DNA from: Bacteroidetes bacterium UBA5697
Lineage (GTDB): Bacteria; Bacteroidota; Bacteroidia; B-17B0; Aurantibacillaceae
Assembly (NCBI GenBank): GCA_002420145.1
Contig: DIHL01000090.1
Span: forward strand, 1-18,852
DNA: 18,852 bases
Direction: 5' to 3'
This document shows, one piece after another, positions 6,976-13,881 of the stretch; positions within the stretch are counted from its first letter, which is position 1; each line of letters starts with the position of its first letter. A model generated the notes under the pieces. The model did no database searches, was not told where the DNA came from, and saw only the letters and a program-made list of their open reading frames with translations. The position numbers and the translations under genes were made by a program.

Positions 6976-8619
6976 ATGGGTTTTATTTTTAATAATTTAT
7001 TTCGTAGAAAATCAGTTTCGGCAATTACAGATGCAGAAAGCCATGGAGAAGGATTACATCGTGTATTAACTGTAAGAGACTTAACCTTTTTTGGAATTGC
7101 CGCTATTATTGGCGCTGGTAGTTTTAGTAGTATTGGTTCAGCTTGTTTTTCGGGTGGACCAGCCGTTATTTTTTTATTTATTATTTGTGCCATAGCTTGT
7201 GGTTTTACCGCTATGTGTTATGCTGATTTTGCCACACGTGTTCCAGCTTCTGGTAGTGCTTATACGTATGCTTATGTGTCGTTTGGTGAATTAGCAGCAT
7301 GGATAATTGGTTGGGCTTTGTTAATGGAATATTCTATCGGTAATATTTATGTAGCTTTTTCGTGGAGCGGTTATTTTGTGAATTTGATGGAGAGTTTTGG
7401 ATTGCATATTCCAGTTTGGTTAACCAATAATTATTCTGATTCTCATCAAGCATTTTTAGATGGAACTGCTGGTAAAATGAGTGACGCATGGAATACAGCT
7501 CCTATTATTGCAGGCGTAAAATTTATCATTGATTTACCAGCCGTGATGATTAATATTTTAGTGACTTGGTTAGTATATGTTGGTACTAAAGAATCTCGCA
7601 ATGCTAGTAATATTATGGTGATTATTAAATTAGCTATTATTCTATTAGTAATTGTTGTTGGTGCTTCTTATGTAGATATTGATAATTGGACACCATTTAT
7701 GCCAAACCAATTTAGTGGAGTAATGGCTGGTGTTTCAGGTGTATTCTTTGCTTATATTGGTTTTGATGCTGTATCTACTTTAGCCGAAGAAAGTAAAAAT
7801 CCTCAAAGAGATTTACCAAGAGGGATGATTTATTCGTTGATTATTTGTACGATTGTATTTATCATTTTAGCATTAGTATTGACCGGTATGGTTTCTTACA
7901 CCGCTTTAAATGTTTCCGACCCACTTGCAGAAGTATTTGCTATGAAAGGTATCAAATGGATGCTATTTGTTGTTTCCATTGCCGCTGTAGTAGCTATGAC
8001 GAGTGTAATTTTAGTGTTTCAAATGGGGCAACCTCGTATTTGGATGGCAATGAGTAGAGATGGATTATTACCAAAGAAATTTGCAGAGATTCATCCAAAA
8101 TATAAAACACCTGCTTTCTCTACATTAATTACTGGTTTAGTAGTTGGTATTCCTATCTTTTTTACAACGCCTAAATTTGTATTAGATTTTACAAGTATCG
8201 GCACTTTATTTGCCTTTGTATTAGTATGTGGTGGTGTTTTGATATTACCTCGTAATATGGATGCTAAAGAAAAAGGTAAATTTAAAATGCCTTATATCAA
8301 CGCCAAATTTATTGTCCCTGTTATTACCATTATTTCTTTTATTATTATTTTTTATAATAAAGTAAGTATGATTGTAAATGAAGATGGTTCATATAACATT
8401 CCTATGATTGTATTTTATTTAGTTTGGATAACGATTGCAATCTTCTCTTTTATTAAAAACTATTCTTTAATACCAGTATTAGGTTTATTATCATGCTGCT
8501 ATTTACTAACTGGCATGGGATGGACCAACTGGATGATGTTTGGTGTGTGGTTAGTGATAGGCTTAGTAGTATACTTAATGTATGGTTACAAGAAGAGTAA
8601 ATTGAATATTGCTAAATAA
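6976..8619 (+). CDS. APC-superfamily amino acid permease (CAT-like)
   Basis: Cytoplasmic-membrane amino acid transporter of the amino acid-polyamine-organocation superfamily, 547 residues with 12 to 14 transmembrane helices. The N-terminal cytoplasmic segment (1-30) leads to helix 1 with FGIAAIIGAGSF, the unwound substrate-binding signature. Helix 2 and the following loop have YADFATRVPASGSAYTYAY. The loop motif EESKNPQRDLPRG typical of cationic amino acid transporters and YfnA-like proteins lies near 263-275. An insertion of about 45 mostly polar residues (around 140-185) separates two helices. Substrate cannot be told from sequence. It has its own promoter-like boxes and probably stands alone. 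Confidence 0.92.
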   Translation: MGFIFNNLFRRKSVSAITDAESHGEGLHRVLTVRDLTFFGIAAIIGAGSFSSIGSACFSGGPAVIFLFIICAIACGFTAMCYADFATRVPASGSAYTYAYVSFGELAAWIIGWALLMEYSIGNIYVAFSWSGYFVNLMESFGLHIPVWLTNNYSDSHQAFLDGTAGKMSDAWNTAPIIAGVKFIIDLPAVMINILVTWLVYVGTKESRNASNIMVIIKLAIILLVIVVGASYVDIDNWTPFMPNQFSGVMAGVSGVFFAYIGFDAVSTLAEESKNPQRDLPRGMIYSLIICTIVFIILALVLTGMVSYTALNVSDPLAEVFAMKGIKWMLFVVSIAAVVAMTSVILVFQMGQPRIWMAMSRDGLLPKKFAEIHPKYKTPAFSTLITGLVVGIPIFFTTPKFVLDFTSIGTLFAFVLVCGGVLILPRNMDAKEKGKFKMPYINAKFIVPVITIISFIIIFYNKVSMIVNEDGSYNIPMIVFYLVWITIAIFSFIKNYSLIPVLGLLSCCYLLTGMGWTNWMMFGVWLVIGLVVYLMYGYKKSKLNIAK

Positions 8620-8637
8620 ATTTCATTTTGCTACAAA

Positions 8638-8658
8638 ACATAGCACAAAGCAACGAGG
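8638..8658 (+). repeat. Possible degenerate CACAGAG-type repeat
   Basis: ACATAGCACAAAGCAACGAG shares CATAG and CACAAAG blocks with the repeats at 10183 and 18804. The match is short and could be chance in AT-rich intergenic DNA. Confidence 0.25.
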
Positions 8659-8666
8659 TCTTGCCT

Positions 8667-8674
8667 TAACTTTG
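8667..8674 (+). promoter_or_regulatory. Putative -7 box directly before the 83-residue gene
   Basis: TAACTTTG is a perfect TAnnTTTG match ending four bases before the ATG at 8679. Transcription from it would begin at or very near the start codon. No convincing -33 box is seen. Confidence 0.45.
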
Positions 8675-8678
8675 TGGT

Positions 8679-8930
8679 ATGAATCATCAGTTATTTTCTA
8701 AATCAGATTTGCATGGCAGGGCAGCTATTGTGTTTTGTGATGGAGATTATATATCATCTATTAAAGAATATGCTTTTAAAATTAGTTTATTTATAGTAGA
8801 TGATACCTATGTAGAAGTATTTTACAATGCTTATACTAATAAGCTGGAAGACATCGCCATTATGGAGCCTGATGAATCGCGTTTACAAAAGTATGCAACA
8901 GGCGTTGATATTACGGATTTGTTTAAATGA
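8679..8930 (+). CDS. Small conserved-looking protein of unknown function
   Basis: An 83-residue soluble protein that I do not recognise. There is no signal peptide or membrane segment. It has hydrophobic strand-like stretches (AAIVFCDG at 15-22, AFKISLFIVDDTYVEVFYNA at 32-51) and an acidic, helical C-terminal part (IMEPDESRLQKYATGVDI), consistent with a small alpha/beta fold. A TAACTTTG promoter box at 8667-8674 ends only four bases before the ATG, which supports expression as its own unit, perhaps leaderless. It ends 23 bp from the convergent sixA-like gene. Codon use and composition look like those of its neighbours. Confidence 0.65.
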   Translation: MNHQLFSKSDLHGRAAIVFCDGDYISSIKEYAFKISLFIVDDTYVEVFYNAYTNKLEDIAIMEPDESRLQKYATGVDITDLFK

Positions 8931-8953
8931 AAATGGAACGCAGGTGTCTGTAA

Positions 8954-9427
8954 TTATTTCTTCGGATAATCAAACAGAAATAAATCTCCTTCTTTTGCTT
9001 TCTTCCAATCAGTAATATCAAAGCTAATACCTGCTATAGCACAAGTTGGCATTTCCATGGGTAAGGCCTGTGTTAGATGTTGTGCTACATTGCTTATTGT
9101 TGGATTGTGAGCAAACAATAAAACAGTATTGTGAGAATTATCAATTGAATGAATGACAGATAAATAATTTTGTACGGATGATTCATATAACTCTTGTTTA
9201 ATACAAATAGAGTTTGCAGGATAGTTTATGTTTCGTGCAAAAATTAAAGCCGTACTCATGGCTCTAATTGCTGGGCTGGTAATAATTAAATCAGGTTTGT
9301 AATTAAACTTAGCGGCCATCATATTGGCATTGCTATAGCCACGTTCATTCAAATAACGTTCTATATCTTTTAACTCGGGGTTTGTCCAATCAGATTTAGC
9401 GTGGCGAATAAGAAAGAGTTGTTTCAT
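8954..9427 (-). CDS. SixA-like phosphohistidine phosphatase (histidine phosphatase superfamily)
   Basis: Small histidine phosphatase of 157 residues, similar in length and layout to SixA, which removes phosphate from phosphohistidine on signalling or phosphotransfer proteins. The catalytic motif LIRHAKSDW has R8 and H9, the phosphate-accepting histidine. SPAIRAMSTA supplies the second arginine (R55), YES supplies the acid (E82), and FAHNP supplies the second histidine (H107). The segment DIERYLNERG is the family's 'D-ER-LN-RG' motif. There is no signal peptide, so it acts in the cytosol. It is downstream of an ABC ATPase gene on the same strand, but a 65-bp gap with a REP-like hairpin separates them. 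The physiological substrate is not evident. Confidence 0.88.
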   Translation of the reverse strand: MKQLFLIRHAKSDWTNPELKDIERYLNERGYSNANMMAAKFNYKPDLIITSPAIRAMSTALIFARNINYPANSICIKQELYESSVQNYLSVIHSIDNSHNTVLLFAHNPTISNVAQHLTQALPMEMPTCAIAGISFDITDWKKAKEGDLFLFDYPKK

Positions 9428-9450
9428 TTTTTGATATGTTCATTTTCTAC

Positions 9451-9479
9451 CTGTCTGTTCGAGCGAAGTCGATAACAGA
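9451..9479. repeat. REP-like hairpin repeat
   Basis: The core TTCGAGCGAAGTCGA folds as CGA / TCG around a GCGAAG loop. It is extended by CTGTT (9455-9459) pairing with AACAG (9474-9478), with an AT bulge at 9472-9473. This matches a type of dispersed intergenic repeat commonly seen in Bacteroidota genomes. It fills the gap between the ABC ATPase stop and the sixA-like start. Confidence 0.6.
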
Positions 9480-9492
9480 AGGATGTTTGATA

Positions 9493-10128
9493 TTAATTCT
9501 TAAAATCTTCCATGGTAATGACTCTTTCACAAAAAGCGTATTCGTCTTTAATGGAGTTAGAACAAACAATTATGGTTTTGTGCGATGCGTAAGTTGCAAT
9601 CATGTTTTTGTACCAATCAATTACCGTTGCATCTAAATTTGTAGTAGGTTCATCCAAAAATAAAATGGGCGCATCAGCTAAAATAGCTAGCGTTAATTTT
9701 AAACGCTGCCTCATGCCACTCGAAAACAATTTAATAAATTTATCCTTATGAGCTGCTAATCCAGATAATTCAACTACTTGACTAATATTTAAACTATTTA
9801 AAAAGGGCTTGTAAATATTTGCGTGTTCTATTTGTTCCTGTAAAGTAAAATCTTCTACTAATTCTAAATAGGGTGAAGCCAAACTAATGAGTTTGTATTG
9901 CTGCTCTTCTTCTGTTTTTTGTTGATTGTTAGAGTATGCAACAGAGCCTTCGTTTAACGTTAAGTAACCCGTCATTGCTTGTAATAAAGTGGATTTACCA
10001 GAACCATTTAAGCCTAAAATAACTACTTTTTCTGCCGGTTTAATTTCTAAATCCACTTTTCTGAAAATCCATTCTCTGCCAAATTTTTTTCCGGCATTAG
10101 TAACTTGTATGGTAATTTGGTTTTGCAA
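9493..10128 (-). CDS. Orphan ABC transporter ATP-binding protein
   Basis: Cytosolic ABC ATPase of 211 residues. It has Walker A GLNGSGKST (39-47), a signature FSSGMRQRL (135-143, where most have LSGGQ) and Walker B with catalytic glutamate ILFLDEPTTNLD (155-166). Two usual elements are unusual: the Q-loop position (LISLASPYL, 80-88) shows no glutamine, and the switch histidine position is SN (190-191). No permease or membrane partner is adjacent. The length and divergent signature resemble CcmA-like and other single-domain ABC ATPases, which need a separate membrane subunit. The start is TTG: an in-frame TAA lies 12 bases upstream and there is no ATG before the Walker A region. Confidence 0.85.
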   Translation of the reverse strand: MQNQITIQVTNAGKKFGREWIFRKVDLEIKPAEKVVILGLNGSGKSTLLQAMTGYLTLNEGSVAYSNNQQKTEEEQQYKLISLASPYLELVEDFTLQEQIEHANIYKPFLNSLNISQVVELSGLAAHKDKFIKLFSSGMRQRLKLTLAILADAPILFLDEPTTNLDATVIDWYKNMIATYASHKTIIVCSNSIKDEYAFCERVITMEDFKN

Positions 10129-10182
10129 GGTTTGTTTTTATGGTTATAAAAGTAATGTTTTTATTGATTGCTAGGGTTCATT

Positions 10183-10344
10183 TTTAACCACATAGTCGCA
10201 TAGAAAATTTATGTTTATTTGTTGCAGGATAGCATTAGTGTGCATAGAATTGAAGCAACGCTTCAATTTGCTATATTTTATCTAAATATATCGTTCTTTA
10301 TGATATTTATACTGTCATTCAGCCTATGTCTCTATGTGGTTAAA
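10183..10344. repeat. Palindromic MITE-like element with 21-bp inverted ends
   Basis: A perfect 13-bp inverted repeat, TTTAACCACATAG, occurs at 10183-10195 and inverted at 10332-10344. It extends inwards to 21 bp with three mismatches (10183-10203 and 10324-10344), where CATAG recurs. Near the centre is a perfect 9-bp stem, AATTGAAGC / GCTTCAATT (10248-10256 and 10260-10268), with a three-base AAC loop. That stem extends by ATAG / CTAT after a TG bulge. No open reading frame of note lies inside. It takes up most of the gap between two divergent genes. No target-site duplication was found. Confidence 0.7.
10248..10268. repeat. Central hairpin of the palindromic element
   Basis: Perfect 9-bp stem with a three-base loop (10257-10259). 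Its centre lies within about 6 bases of the midpoint of the surrounding 162-bp element, so the whole unit could fold as a nested cruciform or RNA stem. Confidence 0.75.
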
Positions 10345-10370
10345 TGATATTTTCATCACTATTTTTTTTG

Positions 10371-10378
10371 TATCTTTA
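10371..10378 (+). promoter_or_regulatory. Putative -7 box before plsC
   Basis: TATCTTTA, one mismatch from TAnnTTTG, ends five bases before the TTG start at 10384. Transcription would begin at or next to the start codon. It lies just downstream of the palindromic element. Confidence 0.4.
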
Positions 10379-10383
10379 CGCCC

Positions 10384-11136
10384 TTGAAATTAATCAAACG
10401 CATATTTGCCCCTATCTGGAAAACATGGTTCTTTATCGTGTTTTCTATTTCTTTTTTAATACTATATCCTTTCTTTTATTATACTATCAAAAAACAAAAG
10501 TTAGATACAACGTTTAAAATTAAACGTATTTGGTCGTATTGCATTGCGTATGGTTCTTTTGTGTTTCCAAAATTGATATATAAAACTAAGTCTAAAAAAA
10601 TGCCTAAACCTTGTGTGTTTGTAGCTAACCATACTTCTTATTTAGACATTGTTTTAAGTACCATGTATATTGATCATTTGGCTTTGTATATGGCTAAAGT
10701 TGAATTAGAAAAAGCGCCTTTATTTGGTGTGTTTTTTAGAGGGATGGATATTACGGTAAACCGTAAAAGTAAAATTGATGCTCCAAAAGCTTTAATTAAG
10801 GCTGGCGAGGCAATTGATAAAGGTCGTAGTATGGTAATTTACCCGGAAGGAACAATTTCTACGTACGGTAAATTAAAGCCGTTTAAAAACGGACCATTTA
10901 AATTAGCCATAGATAAACAGGTGCCTATTGTACCTGTAGTCAATTTAAATAACTGGGAATTACTACAAAATGGTGGTTATTTTAAAAGTAATGGATGCTT
11001 TGGGATAGCAAAAACGGTTATTTTAGAACCTATTGAAACTAAAGGTATGACTGACGAAAATTTAGTAGATTTGCGAGAACGCGTTTTCAAATTAATTAAC
11101 GATACATTAAACGAATACAATGGCACAAAAAATTGA
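10384..11136 (+). CDS. plsC: 1-acyl-sn-glycerol-3-phosphate acyltransferase
   Basis: Membrane-bound enzyme that acylates lysophosphatidate to phosphatidate in phospholipid synthesis; 250 residues. All four acyltransferase blocks are present: NHTSYLD (82-88, catalytic H83 and D88), the GMDITVNR block (120-127, with R127), YPEGTIS (153-159) and VPIVPV (180-185). One or two N-terminal hydrophobic segments (about 15-34) would anchor it to the inner membrane. The start is TTG; there is no in-frame ATG before the catalytic part, and a promoter box lies five bases upstream. The 3' end overlaps gatC by 17 bp, so the two are likely one operon, with the acetyltransferase gene following. Confidence 0.92.
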   Translation: MKLIKRIFAPIWKTWFFIVFSISFLILYPFFYYTIKKQKLDTTFKIKRIWSYCIAYGSFVFPKLIYKTKSKKMPKPCVFVANHTSYLDIVLSTMYIDHLALYMAKVELEKAPLFGVFFRGMDITVNRKSKIDAPKALIKAGEAIDKGRSMVIYPEGTISTYGKLKPFKNGPFKLAIDKQVPIVPVVNLNNWELLQNGGYFKSNGCFGIAKTVILEPIETKGMTDENLVDLRERVFKLINDTLNEYNGTKN

Positions 11137-11419
11137 TATTAAAACAGTAGACGAAGTAGCACATTTAGCTCGCTTAGAATTTAGCGAAGAAGGTAAAGCC
11201 GAAATCTTAAATGATATGAATCGTATGTTGGCTTTTGTAGATAAGCTTAACGAAATGGATACGGATGGAGTAGAACCATTAATATACATGACAGACGAGA
11301 AAAACGTGATGCGTGACGATATCCCTAAAGAAACTTTAACTCAAAAAGAGGCATTGAAAAATGCTCCTAAAAAGGATTCGGATTACTTTAAAGTTCCTAA
11401 GGTAATTGACAATAATTAA
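11120..11419 (+). CDS. gatC: Asp/Glu-tRNA amidotransferase subunit C
   Basis: Smallest subunit (99 residues) of the GatCAB amidotransferase, which converts misacylated Glu-tRNA(Gln) or Asp-tRNA(Asn) into the correct aminoacyl-tRNA in the cytosol. The family pattern is clear: VDEVAHLARLEFSEE near the N-terminus, then LNDMNRMLAFVDKLNEMDTDGVEPL, and the C-terminal DDIPKETLTQKEALKNAPKKDSDYFKVPKVI. Length is normal for GatC. It starts inside plsC (17-bp overlap) and is overlapped by the following acetyltransferase gene by 14 bp, giving a tightly packed three-gene unit. gatA and gatB are not in the window. Confidence 0.95.
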   Translation: MAQKIDIKTVDEVAHLARLEFSEEGKAEILNDMNRMLAFVDKLNEMDTDGVEPLIYMTDEKNVMRDDIPKETLTQKEALKNAPKKDSDYFKVPKVIDNN

Positions 11420-11870
11420 ATTATATTCTCCCGACACAAAAAGTAGATTGCTAGAGATTTTTAAAAGCAATATGCCTTTGTATTTTGCCGAAGAAGAAGT
11501 TGCCTTGTTTGATGCGTTTTTAGATAGAGATGCTAGTGTTAGAGGTCCTTACTCTTTAATTGTAAAAGATGATGTGATTGTGGCTTGTGGAGGCATAGCC
11601 TTAAATCAACCTTCAAAATATACTAACGAACCACATGTTATTATGACTTGGGGTATGGTAGATAACAAGCATCACAAAGAAGGTTTTGGGAAAGAATTGT
11701 TATTGCATCGAATTAATCAAGCCAAAGAAATTTATCCTGGAATTAAAATTGCTTTAGGAACTACGCAACACACCTTTCAGTTTTTTGAAAAATACGGTTT
11801 CAAAACAGTAGCCTTCGAAAAAGACCACTGGGCAAAGGGATTAGATTTGTATCAAATGGAGTTGGTATAA
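11406..11870 (+). CDS. GNAT-family N-acetyltransferase
   Basis: A 154-residue acetyltransferase of the GNAT fold that would transfer acetyl from acetyl-CoA to an unknown amine. The strand segment ending in MTWGMV (80-85) is followed by the pyrophosphate-binding loop HHKEGFGKELL (89-99), matching motif A (R/Q-x-x-G-x-G/A). FFEKYGF (126-132) is the usual helix 4 / strand 7 motif. The start is TTG, 14 bp inside gatC, with an in-frame ATG only at residue 23. Translation is probably coupled to gatC. The gene ends just five bases from the convergent 150-residue gene. The substrate cannot be predicted. Confidence 0.85.
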   Translation: MTIIKLYSPDTKSRLLEIFKSNMPLYFAEEEVALFDAFLDRDASVRGPYSLIVKDDVIVACGGIALNQPSKYTNEPHVIMTWGMVDNKHHKEGFGKELLLHRINQAKEIYPGIKIALGTTQHTFQFFEKYGFKTVAFEKDHWAKGLDLYQMELV

Positions 11871-11875
11871 GTTCT

Positions 11876-12328
11876 TTAGTTTTTATTTAAATTTTCAATT
11901 GCCTCTTCAATAGATTTTACATAAAATATATGTATTCCCTTTAAAATTTCTTTGCCGTATTTTTTAATTATTTCATGTTTGCCTGCTTCTACTGCTTTTT
12001 CAAACCAATCTAATTCAGGTAAAATTTTATAGTGGCTAACTAAACCTTTTTCTCTTACAATTGGTTTCCAAATAGCAAAATACCATTCCATGCTTGGTTG
12101 GTGAAAGGTTCGCAAATTTCGTTTATCAAATATTAAATGTTTGATTGGAAATGTTTCTATTAAATCAGACACTTTTAAAAACATGGTTTTGAAATTACTG
12201 ATTGGGATATACTCTTGTTCGGCTAAACAAATCGCCATCATCAATTCATAATTGTAATAAAGTTTAGAATACTCACATTCGTAAATCAACTCAAATTCAA
12301 GATTATTATAAGTCATATTTTTTGCCAT
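11876..12328 (-). CDS. Small protein coupled to a SpoIIE phosphatase, possibly SpoIIAA-like
   Basis: A 150-residue soluble protein without a recognised motif. Its order of predicted elements (strands near 10-27 and 40-50, a helix near 46-56, then the strand KHLIFDKRNL at 63-72, and WYFAIWKPIVREKG at 82-95) resembles SpoIIAA-like / STAS-type small proteins, but this is only a pattern judgement. The ATG overlaps the last base of the phosphatase stop (TAATG), so it is translationally coupled to the upstream SpoIIE-type phosphatase. This pairing suggests it is the phosphatase's substrate or regulator. There is no obvious conserved Ser or Thr in the usual anti-anti-sigma context. Confidence 0.7.
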   Translation of the reverse strand: MAKNMTYNNLEFELIYECEYSKLYYNYELMMAICLAEQEYIPISNFKTMFLKVSDLIETFPIKHLIFDKRNLRTFHQPSMEWYFAIWKPIVREKGLVSHYKILPELDWFEKAVEAGKHEIIKKYGKEILKGIHIFYVKSIEEAIENLNKN

Positions 12329-13197
12329 TAAAATTCTACAATAAGGAAAGAAACATCATCTGTTTGCTGATTGGAGCCTTTCCAATTCAAATGTTCTTGT
12401 GTTATGATTTGTTTTATCTCATCCACTGATTTTTCGCAGTGTGTTACAATTAATTGTTTTAATCGTGCTCTCGAAAACTTTTTATTTTTTTCGCCACCAA
12501 ATTGATCCGTTAATCCATCTGAGAATAATATCAATCTGTCGTCAGGCATAATATCTAATTCAAAATTTTCAAACTCATCGGCTAGATTTTCGCCTATCGA
12601 ATACTTTCCTGTGGTGAGCTCTCGTAATTCTCCTGTTTTGTTAAATAAAATAGCTTTGCCGTTGGCAGAACAATAGCTTAACTTTCTTTTTTTTGTAGAA
12701 TAATAACAAACGGTTCCTTCCATGTGAGCAATGGAATGTTGATTGGAATTAAAGGTATTATGTAATTGATAGTTTAGTAATTTCACTAAAACATTAGGGC
12801 TTTCAATTTCAATAGAAGTCGTTAATTCGTTAAGCATTAAAGAGCCAGAAATACTTAGTAGCGCAGCTGGAACACCGTGGCCAGTAGAATCTGTTAAGCC
12901 AAATGCAATGCCCTGAGATGTGTTTTTAATAAATACAGCATCTCCACCAATACCAATTTGCTGCTTTACTTCATAGGCCGCATCCTGAAAAAATATTTTT
13001 AAGATGCTAATATCAGGTAATAACGAACGCTGAATGAGTTCTGCAAAACGAATACTGCCTAGTATATCATTATGAGCCTCGTGGAGCTCTCTGTTTTTTT
13101 CTTGCAAATCAAATCGTATATCAGTCAAGTACTTGGTCGTTCTTGCTAACATATCTTCTTTGGCGCTTAATTGTTCTTTGTAAAATTCTATATCCAA
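12328..13197 (-). CDS. SpoIIE-type PP2C serine phosphatase with N-terminal coiled coil
   Basis: A 289-residue cytosolic phosphatase. Residues 1-45 form a charged heptad-like coiled coil, followed by the linker helix SIRFAELIQRSLLP (48-61) usual before SpoIIE domains. The catalytic domain has metal-binding aspartates in GIGGDAVFI (D86; the usual motif is GDFYD or GDFYW, so the following residues diverge), LTDSTGHGVPAALLS (D103), LFSDGLTDQ (D227, D231) and TDDVSFL (280-285). There is no sensor domain such as PAS, GAF or a membrane segment, so activity is presumably set by oligomerisation or a partner. The start is TTG: no ATG occurs before residue 16. It overlaps the downstream small gene by one base. 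Confidence 0.88.
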   Translation of the reverse strand: MDIEFYKEQLSAKEDMLARTTKYLTDIRFDLQEKNRELHEAHNDILGSIRFAELIQRSLLPDISILKIFFQDAAYEVKQQIGIGGDAVFIKNTSQGIAFGLTDSTGHGVPAALLSISGSLMLNELTTSIEIESPNVLVKLLNYQLHNTFNSNQHSIAHMEGTVCYYSTKKRKLSYCSANGKAILFNKTGELRELTTGKYSIGENLADEFENFELDIMPDDRLILFSDGLTDQFGGEKNKKFSRARLKQLIVTHCEKSVDEIKQIITQEHLNWKGSNQQTDDVSFLIVEF

Positions 13198-13282
13198 TGT
13201 AAACTGATAAATAGATTAAAGCTATTGTCAGTTGTGTAACAAACGGTAAAGACTATTGTTTAAATAGATTTGGAAAGAAAAA

Positions 13283-13840
13283 TTAATTGTTTTTTTGTTC
13301 TTCTAATCGCTTTTTAAAAGCATCCCAATCAAAGTTCCAAGGGTCGGTTTTGCGCACAGGAGCAATGTCGCTGTGGCGAAGTACATACTTTATGTTATAA
13401 CGTGTTTTAATATCATTGATGAGGCTTAGCAAAGCCTTCGTTTGTTCTTCGGTTGGGCTTTCGGTATAAGAAGTCATAATTTCAATACCAATAGAGCAAG
13501 AATTCACATTAGTAGTGCCATCTGGTAAACTGCTTTTACCAGCGTGGTACGAATTATCTTTTTCATCTACTAATTGATAGATGGTGCCATCACGTCCAAT
13601 CACATAATGAGCAGATACACCGTAAGTAGAAAATTGTTTGAGTACCAAATCAATATCATATTTTTCTCCTCCCGAATTATTAAAAGTAGAATGCACAATC
13701 ACACTATTCACGTTACGATTGCTATTAGGAGCAAAACCAAAACTCACTTTTTTGTTGATGATGTTTAGGGAATCGCTGGCAAATGAAGAAAATGAAATGA
13801 AATTTGTTGATATTATGATGTAAAATAAAATGTTGTTCAT
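13283..13840 (-). CDS. Secreted N-acetylmuramoyl-L-alanine amidase (AmpD/PGRP fold)
   Basis: A zinc amidase of 185 residues that would cleave the bond between MurNAc and the peptide stem. An N-terminal hydrophobic signal (about 1-20, ending SSFAS) suggests export. The amidase_2 domain spans about 46-180. Expected zinc ligands are H50 (SVIVHST), H156 (LRHSD) and D166 (KTDPWNF). E120 in the GIEIM segment and the DGTIYQLVD strand are typical. It is therefore periplasmic or secreted, in contrast to cytosolic AmpD. It stands between the phosphatase and methyltransferase genes with short gaps; linkage to them is not evident. Length is short, without extra wall-binding domains. Confidence 0.9.
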   Translation of the reverse strand: MNNILFYIIISTNFISFSSFASDSLNIINKKVSFGFAPNSNRNVNSVIVHSTFNNSGGEKYDIDLVLKQFSTYGVSAHYVIGRDGTIYQLVDEKDNSYHAGKSSLPDGTTNVNSCSIGIEIMTSYTESPTEEQTKALLSLINDIKTRYNIKYVLRHSDIAPVRKTDPWNFDWDAFKKRLEEQKNN

Positions 13841-13881
13841 TGATTTAGATTTTTAAGTTCACTATTTAATTTTTTGTTTTT

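Noticed and set aside
10204..10323. tRNA or structured RNA inside the palindromic element
   Set aside because: There is only a simple hairpin; no cloverleaf, CCA end or conserved loop is visible.
13838..13880. Frameshift at the amidase start
   Set aside because: My hand reading of bases near 13801 was off by one; the consistent frame gives a normal signal peptide.
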